This document shows, piece after piece, positions 57,086 through 64,000 of a stretch of 64,000 nucleotides of DNA. The notes beneath the pieces are model-generated. The model made no database searches. It was not told the DNA's origin and saw only the letters and a list, made by a program, of their open reading frames with translations. The DNA comes from Pieris napi (taxonomy: Eukaryota > Arthropoda > Insecta > Lepidoptera > Pieridae), in assembly GCF_905475465.1 (NCBI RefSeq), contig NC_062259.1, forward strand, positions 12,100,501 to 12,164,500. The letters run 5' to 3'. The stretch's first letter is position 1, and each line of letters begins with the position of its first letter. Position numbers and translations under genes: made by a program.

Positions 57086-57745
57086 GAGTGAGATTAGACA
57101 TAATCTTGTATTATGAATCTTAAAAGCAAGCTTAATATATATAATAGTGACAAATCGAGTTAATTTGCGAACAGTGTGTACTTAATATATAGATAGCGTA
57201 ATAGTAGAAATCACAATGGATCTTATGCCATCTGATTTAATTAAAATCTGAGATTCGCTCTTCATACTAGATTCTGAACTAACTCAACCGTAACAAACTC
57301 AATGGAGTAATGTAATAGAGACGAATTCTAGTAGGAACTAATCATTCTTTGTTTATCTCGTGACTTTGCAGAATGTATATTTGAAATCTGGTTTTCCAGC
57401 AAGTATATTGAGTCAAGTGCAATTTACATACATGAAGTAGGTTGTAAATATTACCAGTGTGGTATTTATATTGTACATAAAAATACGGAAATGGCATTGT
57501 ATGTTTATTAAACTAAGAAATTCTATGGGTTTCTCTTAAGTTAATTATTCTTTATTAATAAAACAATTTTATTTATTATTATATAATATACTTGTTAACT
57601 TAAAAACAACAGATAACACCAAGGTCAGAGTTAAGCTAATAAAATTGATGATATTGTATAAAAATAAAATTATGTGTTCTTCATAAGTTATAGCATACTA
57701 CAAGGACAAATCACAATTTAAAATTACGAAATTTCCACAAAGAAT
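57086..57745. other. Spacer between two minus-strand genes
   Basis: AT-rich, with no coding support. The part next to 57745 is expected to be the 3' UTR of the 245-aa secreted protein, although no strong AATAAA is close. The remainder should carry the 5' region of the CRAL-TRIO gene. Confidence 0.45.
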
Positions 57746-58483
57746 TTAGGGCGTCAAAAATTTCAGTTCTCTCTTAGCTTTACTAATCTTATCTTGTATT
57801 TTTTGAGGCAAAAACTCTCCCAGGACGCCGATAGAACACAAAACTACATTATCCCAGTTATCTGGTGGTCCAAAAGCCGAACTGTCTGTTGCCAATTTAA
57901 GAAATCCCTGCAACACATCGGTACTGCATCTCTTCAATTCACCTATTTCAACAAACGCTGCCTTGTATGCTTTAGCATGTATTCTTTCTATTTCGCTTCC
58001 ATTAAAAGCACATAGGATTTGCTTTAAAGCAACCAAGTCATAGAAGGTGAAATCTTCCGGTTCTTTAAAGTCATCTCTAACACGTTCAGCGACAGCTGTT
58101 AGTTGATTTTCGTTCAGCACATAGTCCTTACCAAAATTTTGTATCACATCAATACTACCCAGCGTTATATTATAATACTCTTCAGCCGGTATAGCTGGTG
58201 TAACCCATTGCAAAGTTGCCAGTATACTTTCTGGAATATTCGCGACGTCGCCGTAAAATATTTTAATTGAGTGCCAAATGTAATCGGCCTCGAGAGAACG
58301 CAACGGCTTCTTGCCAAGGTGAACTAAACAAGTAATTATATCTTTACGTTGCATTGTTTGTAATCTAGGTAATGAGATCGAGTTTTTATTATCGGATATG
58401 TCAAGCATATCCTCGCACGTGAAGTTTTGCGTTTTAGCCATTGTAATAAAAATTAATACGATGGATAATTTGAGGAGCGTCAT
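57746..58483 (-). CDS. Intronless secreted glycoprotein of unknown function, 245 aa
   Basis: An uninterrupted frame from ATG 58483 (preceded by CACACC) to TGA. MTLLKLSIVLIFITMAKTQ is a signal peptide. The mature part has several Cys (for example FTCEDML, ITCLVHL, LCAFNGS, KRCSTDV, VVLCSIG) and N-glycosylation sequons NFT, NIT and NGS. It alternates short helices and turns: LPRLQTMQRKDIITCLVHLG, ESILATLQWVTPAIP, then TFYDLVALKQILCAF and FGPPDNWDNVVLCSIGVLG. The helix-turn repeats recall the superhelical mesothelin/stereocilin-type extracellular proteins, a low-confidence suggestion. A TATA-like CAATAAAAC lies about 58 bases upstream. There are no introns, unlike all neighbouring genes, so a retrocopy origin is possible, but the frame is intact. 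Confidence 0.85.
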   Translation of the reverse strand: MTLLKLSIVLIFITMAKTQNFTCEDMLDISDNKNSISLPRLQTMQRKDIITCLVHLGKKPLRSLEADYIWHSIKIFYGDVANIPESILATLQWVTPAIPAEEYYNITLGSIDVIQNFGKDYVLNENQLTAVAERVRDDFKEPEDFTFYDLVALKQILCAFNGSEIERIHAKAYKAAFVEIGELKRCSTDVLQGFLKLATDSSAFGPPDNWDNVVLCSIGVLGEFLPQKIQDKISKAKRELKFLTP

Positions 58484-59640
58484 GGTGTGATGGCGAAATG
58501 GTTTTCAATAGAAAACTGGGTCAGTTTGAATGTCGATCGTTTTATTGAGTTTTCAATTAAAGAAATGAAGTTGTACATGATTCATGAAGAAATTGAAATG
58601 AATAATGTAGTTTGCGTGATCGGAACTTGTTCGAGTAAAATACTAAATACTGTTTTATTCTTCATTTAGTAATATGGTTGAAGGTCAAAACTTCTTGTTC
58701 ATAAATACTAAATCAGTATTATTACACTCTAACTAAAGTACATTTTCTGTCAAATTATGTTTGCGCTTTTTGAAAAGAGGCAGAAAACTATTTTAGATGA
58801 AACTGTACAAGAATGTGGATAGTCTATGATTCGTATGATTTATTTTTCTTTGTAAAAAATCAGAAACGGTAACAATTTTGGCCTATACAGATAAAGTTCT
58901 ATAAATAATTAATTTACAGCATAACAGTTTTATTTTAACAAAAATCCTCTAAAAATGAATCTTTTCTAAGTATAGTTTTTAGTCACAGTGTACATGGGTA
59001 CACGAGTACATAGGAAAAAGCTATGTTAAAAAGCAGCGATAAATAAATTCAAATAAAGTTCTATCTTCTCATGTGCTTTTTCGATCATTACCCACCCTAT
59101 AGATTTATGAAGAGACGATATGACGTAGAAGAATTGTTTATAATATTGCAAGTGTCAAAAGCGATCAGTGACTCAGTGAATAGTTGTAATTAATTACACG
59201 TGAGAAGCTTGATACCTTTGCTAAGGTTAATGAAAGCTTAGTGTCGCAAACAACGTTACATAAAGCCTCCATTCTTATTTATAATTACATTCATAATGGG
59301 TTGACATTGTTTTTAATTGCTTTTCTTAGCGTACACGTTTTGGTTCGGCACAGAATTTTAAACATTCTCCTAAACAATATTTTGGCACAGGGCAAATAAA
59401 AACAAAGAATGACACAAGCTTGTTCCGATAATGATCTATTTACCTGCGTTATAGTAAGTATTGCTCACCCCGTCTCTGAATAGCAGAGATTTTGGCGTGG
59501 GTCGAGTCTCACATACCCCTAACTTAAGGGTAAGAGATGCGCTAATGCATTTCCACCTCGGATAGCAAAAAAATCCAGTATTTACCTGCACGGCCAGTGT
59601 ATACCTACGACCTTGATGCTTCAATCGGACAGAAAACTGG
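58484..59640. other. Intergenic, no supported gene
   Basis: AT-rich upstream region of the 245-aa gene. The open frames at 58487-58669 (plus) and 59436-59654 (minus) have no family support; the latter adjoins the LINE fragment and may be part of it. Confidence 0.45.
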
Positions 59641-59654
59641 AAATCCAGGCGCAT

Positions 59655-60300
59655 TATTTCTCAGGGTGCCCATAGGCTGGAAGCTTCGAGAGAAGCGCTT
59701 GATGCCACACCCAATCGAAGGCTTTCGCTTTAACCAAACTAACCGCTAGCGCCTCCCCCTTGTACTCAATTGCCTCTGCCCATCTATGGGTATGGTAACA
59801 TATACAAGAAGATCACCAACCGAGTGACCACGACGAAAGGTTGAAGCGGTCTTCCAGCCCTTAGGGATAGTGCTGAGCGAGTACCGGTACCGGAAAAAGC
59901 GCATTAGGACCGGAGCCAACAGAAGAGCACAAGTAGGCAGCACAATTGGGAGGATGAAAGGTTCGCCTTTTACCGCACGGAGAAGCGGTGTGGGCCAGCG
60001 AGACAGGGGGGACCCTGTGGATAGCTTGACGAGAGACCAGAAGGCTCGGGTCCCCGAAGGGAGGCGGGGCATTATCTCGCCAAATCTGGCAATGTGCTCT
60101 GACTTTGCTTTAGCGATTTTCCGTTTGAAGAACCTGGAAGTGTTGAATCCTTTTTTATCGTTCGCCGATAGTAGCATCACAGGATTTCGTCTCTTCTGCC
60201 TAGGCATTAAAGCATTATGGCTTTCGACGCAAGGCCTTGCAAGAGCGTTTAAACCAAGACTGGGTCTTGCCACCGATCTGCACTGCAGAGAATAGAATTA
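59655..60300 (-). mobile_element. Jockey/R1-like LINE ORF2 fragment, frameshifted
   Basis: The minus strand first gives KAKSEHIARFGEIMPRLPSG then TRAFWSLVK, the linker before the reverse transcriptase domain in jockey-like ORF2. After frame breaks it gives KAKAFDWVWHQALLSKLPAY followed by GHPE and a stop; this matches the reverse-transcriptase block KAFDxVWHxxLLxKLxxYGxP. The Asp normally before KAFD is lost. Dead copy. Confidence 0.85.
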
Positions 60301-60301
60301 A

Positions 60302-60406
60302 AAGACTGACAATCCTGCTTTCAGAGTCAAGGTCTGTGACCATCTTCTCCATTTCATCGCGTGTTGAGGCAAATAAAATCAGATCGTCTGCAAGCCTTAA
60401 GTGTCC
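60302..60406 (-). mobile_element. Reverse-transcriptase catalytic block from another LINE
   Basis: GHLRLADDLILFASTRDEME then KMVTDLDSESRIV. ADDL is the catalytic [FY]-[AD]-DD motif, here LADD, in the HLRxADDxxLFA context typical of RTE-like endonuclease/reverse transcriptases. Only this short block remains. It lies directly beside the jockey-like fragment. Confidence 0.8.
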
Positions 60407-60419
60407 ATATGCTATTTAT

Positions 60420-61610
60420 TTTAAGGTGTTTTAACGATAAATTTAAGGTTATAAAAATCGTATTTTTCCGTACATTGGCTTACATATATAACAAGTATAT
60501 TAAAGACCATTAAATGAGTATGTGCGTCAATTATATGTAAGATAATCACGCGTTCGAGTTGTTATATGTTTATGAATAAAGTTATTTTCCTCAATTGCGT
60601 ATAATTCTATTTTTCAAACGAATCCAGAGAATGATTCACTACAAAAAACATCAGAGAGGAGGATTACCTACGAGTCTATAAAAGTTGTGGCACTGGAATT
60701 ACACACTGGCACACATTTGTGATAAATAATTTGGGTTATCCCATATTCAGTAAAGATAAAGCAAGAGCATTTTTTTATGAAAATACATAAACAATGAAAA
60801 GAGAAATCAAAAAAATCAAAACTTGCACTTTTATATGAATGATAATGTAAGGAAATTCATTTGCGATTCTTTATAAAAATTGTAGCCTCAGTAATTAAAT
60901 ATGGTTTGATGAAAACTTTTTCTGTATGAGCCTTTGTGTAGTTTAAAAATTCATTTGTTCGTGTCGATGTTGTTCACGTTCCTACTTAATAATTAAATTG
61001 AATTTACGGTTGAAATCCCAAATCAATGGCGAGTAACTACGCCCCAATTTCTCACTTTGTTTACCAGAACATCATGGTCAATAAAAAAATTGTTTTTCTA
61101 AACGAAAAACAAATGAGTTCTTTAGTATTTGAACAAAGAAAAGAGTGTTTTCCCGTATGTCATTAAATTCTTTTTAAACAAAAATATAACTAAATCCAAA
61201 ATGCACAAAAACCTCGCATATTAACAGAATGTATTAATTAGTTTATATGATTATTGAATCGCTATATTTTTGGCACAAACATCCTATAAATGGCCCGATA
61301 GGTCCATGCCCTTATATATAACCTCTAAACTAACATTTACCTACCAGTATCATAAGTAATATAAAATAAAACATAATTAAATCTACTTTGAATTTTAATA
61401 TGTTTTTGTGACCAACAAACGAATGACGTCATTGGCAATGTCCGCCAATCGTTGTTAAATATAATCCTAATAAAGCTTAAATACTTTATTACACAGTTAA
61501 CGATTAAGTTATGCTAAGATTACTAATTTATATGCATCATTATTCTTTTATATTTTTTTTATTAGGGTTACCTGGATCGTTTTGAGACCCTCAAGAAAGA
61601 GGCACTGACG
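60420..61610. other. Intergenic, nothing recognised
   Basis: AT-rich; no repeat shared with the window and no open frame of note. Confidence 0.5.
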
Positions 61611-61611
61611 T

Positions 61612-61758
61612 CTATGTATTAGTTATGTCCTTTGGTGCAGGACCTAGGTCAAACTGTATCTCACTGTGCAGTTTGGTTCTGGTTAAAGTGTAAATAGCTG
61701 CCTGTTTATGGAGAATGATGTTACAGGCATTTGGAGAGATCTTAAAAATATCTTGTAA
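61612..61758 (-). mobile_element. LINE fragment between RT and RNase H-like regions
   Basis: 48 sense codons to TAG: LQDIFKISPNACNIILHKQA, AIYTLTRTKLHSEIQFDL, then GPAPKDITNT. It resembles the ALEVLLxLPPLDxxIxxEAxxxxxRL segment of jockey/R1/I-type ORF2 proteins. Too short to classify further. Confidence 0.55.
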
Positions 61759-62436
61759 TGCGCCAGTTCCTTCATTATAATATATTTATTTTATTTATGC
61801 ACTTTATGGCATTAAAACAACTTATTAGTTTTTTTAGTTTTCGTATATTAGCTGTCTGTGTTAGAAAATCTTTCAATTACGTTAGTTTTCTTACGGTAAC
61901 GTACGATTACGTTATCAAATATCTATAATATTTTATTATACTTTTATTAAACAAAATTATTGTATTTTTTCTAAATAATCGTAAGTCACTTAGAACATAA
62001 TGGCTTATAAAATATAATTAGACACTAACGTATATTTTATTTCCTGTGACTATCTCTATAGATCTAATATATAAGAAATTGATCGTATCACACCAATCTT
62101 TATAAAGGGAACTTAAGTTCAAACTTTTAAACGTTTATCACAGTATAAGCAATAAGTTTTTAGCCTATAAGTTAAGTATATTAAACTTATTCTAAAAATG
62201 TTTCTTGACAAATTTAAATTCGTAAATCCTCAATATTTAAGTTTTCTATTTATCAATTTGTATTATTATTATTACTACGTACTTTAATGTGTGTTTGTGT
62301 TTTTTAAACTTATTATTTCTCAATAAAGTTAAAGTAAATGTATATTATAAAAAAATATCCAGTTGCGCTATAACCAACCAAGGCCAAGGATATATATACG
62401 TAGATTGCATCTGTTCCTTTGATTTTTATTTTATTT

Positions 62437-62632
62437 ATATAGACAAGTACGTGATCAGCCCTCTGTATCTACCGCATGTCGTCGATTTTTAAGTCTGACC
62501 CACGTTGGTTTCCTCACGGCGTGTACGTAGGTGGTGCTAATTGCGCAGTTTAAAAAAATCAATGGTTGCACAGCCGTGATTCGGATTCGCTATCAGTCTG
62601 GACCAGCTTAGACCACTAAAATACTGCTCATA
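62437..62632 (-). repeat. SINE family 2, degenerate
   Basis: GACAAGTACGTGATCAGCCCT, CGCATGTCGTCGATTTTTAAG, GGTTTCCTCACGG and CAATGGTTGCACAGCCG keep the family order. The head is strongly mutated. Confidence 0.65.
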
Positions 62633-62635
62633 TTC

Positions 62636-62770
62636 AAACTCAAACTCAAAATATCTTTATTCATGTAGGTAAACAAGTACACTTATGAATTGTCAGAAAG
62701 AAGTTAAATTAATTGTAAATTTACATTTACTACCAGTTCGCAAGTCAAGGGCGTAGAGCAGGTAAGAATA
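62636..62770 (+). repeat. Repeat A copy
   Basis: AACTCAAACTCAAAATATCTT, TATTCATGTAGGTAAACAAGT, ACATTTACTACCAGTTCGCAA and GTCAAGGGCGTAGAGCAGGTA match 53796-53990 closely. The 3' end is cut short after the GGGCGTAGAGC block. Confidence 0.8.
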
Positions 62771-64000
62771 TATATCGTATATATTTATATTTAATTAAGA
62801 CCTGTGTGTCCCTATGTTGAGTTTAAGCTTAGTTCTAAATCTGTGTTATATAGTGTTTAGGCTATTCATTAACTCCTCAAGGAAATTAACTATATTTATA
62901 CATCAAAAGAACGTGCAATTCAGCCATTACTTCAAAGAAACAAAGAGTACTGAACAACAATTTTTAACTTCTATTAAATCTTAAAGATCGCTTAAATACT
63001 GTTATAATAATAATTATTATAGCCTTTATTTCCAAAACTGAATTAAATAGTGTTAGTATAAATAAAACTTAACAATTATCGCAATAAAAACTAAACTCTT
63101 TCCTATTAGTAATTGAAGCGTGTAGGATTTATTAGCCTTTGTTCCATTCAAAACTATATGGTTACGTGATCGTAAAGTGCCCTCATTTGTAATCTTGCCA
63201 AATTACAACGCGTAAAAGTGGAACACGCAGCCATGAACGAAATTTGGATATTGACCGGCCAAAGACTAGAGAAAGAACTCGTTTGGTTACAAAATAGGCT
63301 ATCGATTTGTCGAAATGTAAATAATTAATTATTGCTAAATAATTCGATATTCGATCAAAAGATCCGAAGACCGAGGTTAAAGCTTAGACGATCCGGTAAT
63401 TACAGCACCTACTAATAGATAAATACATAATCAATAAGAAAACATAGGTTAGGACTTCAGCTCTAAGGCTGATTTTCAGTCGTCCACCATTGGCCTAAAG
63501 AATTACCAATATACACAAGTATGTAGAGAACGTGGTAGACAGTAAGATATTTAACAATCAGGTTGATTTCCTCAACTTTTTAACTATATTTAAATTACGT
63601 GTACCCTCTAGATACCCATCATCACATTTGTCCCTTCACAAGATCGCAATTTGGCCGAAACTCCGATATTTAGTGTAATTGTATATATTTAGAGTTAGGT
63701 ACATCTTTCTACTTTTATAAATTCTAAACAACTTGGCACAGAGGAAGCCTGAATTATATATAGCTTTAGGTAAACTAGTTTGAAAAGGTCATCCAGGTGT
63801 TTTAAATTATTCGATTCACACGAGAAATGGTTTTGTTATCAGGTAGATATGATGGAAAATTGTCGGGCATTATAAAAATTAATACTACTTGCAATTTACG
63901 AAAGAATTGAGCCGTACAATTTTCTGCTTAGAAGTAGTCTAGAGCCTTAGTAGAAGGCTTTATAGAAAGCCACATAGATCGAAGGATTTACAAAACTACG
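62771..64000. other. Terminal flank, nothing recognised
   Basis: AT-rich sequence with no long open frame and no copy of the repeat families described above. Confidence 0.5.

Noticed and set aside
59870..60295. 141-codon plus-strand frame
   Set aside because: Antisense to a recognisable, decayed jockey-like ORF2 fragment on the minus strand.
1..64000. CRISPR arrays, bacterial operons or terminators
   Set aside because: The window is eukaryotic nuclear DNA with spliced genes and SINEs. The tandem arrays found lack unique spacers of constant length.

Overview
The window is nuclear DNA of an insect, almost certainly a moth or butterfly (Lepidoptera). The genes are split by GT-AG introns with tiny first coding exons. 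The DNA is AT-rich and packed with tRNA-headed SINEs, short TIR elements and fragments of non-LTR retrotransposons. There is no operon structure, CRISPR array or intact rRNA/tRNA gene. Gene models were built by hand from splice signals and reading-frame continuity across exons. All intron phases given below agree.

Seven protein genes are supported. (1) 2347-4472, minus: a 3-exon helical protein of unknown function (539 aa). (2) 5795-10351, minus: a secreted Pro/Gln/Tyr-rich protein (153 aa) with a 7-residue first coding exon, a 3.4 kb intron and a TATA+initiator promoter. (3) 16056-17099, minus: a 95-aa secreted protein or peptide precursor. (4) 24761-30445, minus: a complete 5-exon DHHC S-palmitoyltransferase of the ZDHHC3/7 (Golgi) clade, 308 aa. 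(5) 36956-40489, plus: a 4-exon type II membrane peptidoglycan-recognition protein (246 aa) whose zinc/amidase residues are lost. (6) 45940-56563, minus: a 6-exon CRAL-TRIO lipid-transfer protein, 330 aa. (7) 57746-58483, minus: an intronless secreted glycoprotein, 245 aa.

The genes do not form one pathway. Gene 5 belongs to innate immunity, gene 4 to protein lipidation in the Golgi, gene 6 to intracellular transport of a hydrophobic ligand. Genes 2, 3 and 7 are secreted. Between and inside them lies a dense mobile-element landscape: two SINE families (3 and about 10 copies), a ~350 bp TIR family in three copies, two Harbinger-type elements with 3-bp target duplications (one nested inside a SINE), and a Harbinger element that keeps a transposase N-terminus. 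There are also at least seven reverse-transcriptase fragments, a 318-bp higher-order tandem array in the palmitoyltransferase gene, a SINE-tail minisatellite abutting the CRAL-TRIO gene, and a 5S rRNA fossil. The 20.2-24.7 kb stretch is strikingly free of these repeats and may be a long 3' UTR of the palmitoyltransferase.

No clearly new multi-gene system was found. The most notable items are the degenerate transmembrane PGRP with a near-identical repeat pair bracketing one of its exons, the small secreted peptide-like gene, the nested and palindromic elements, and an orphan coding-like exon inside the CRAL-TRIO gene.
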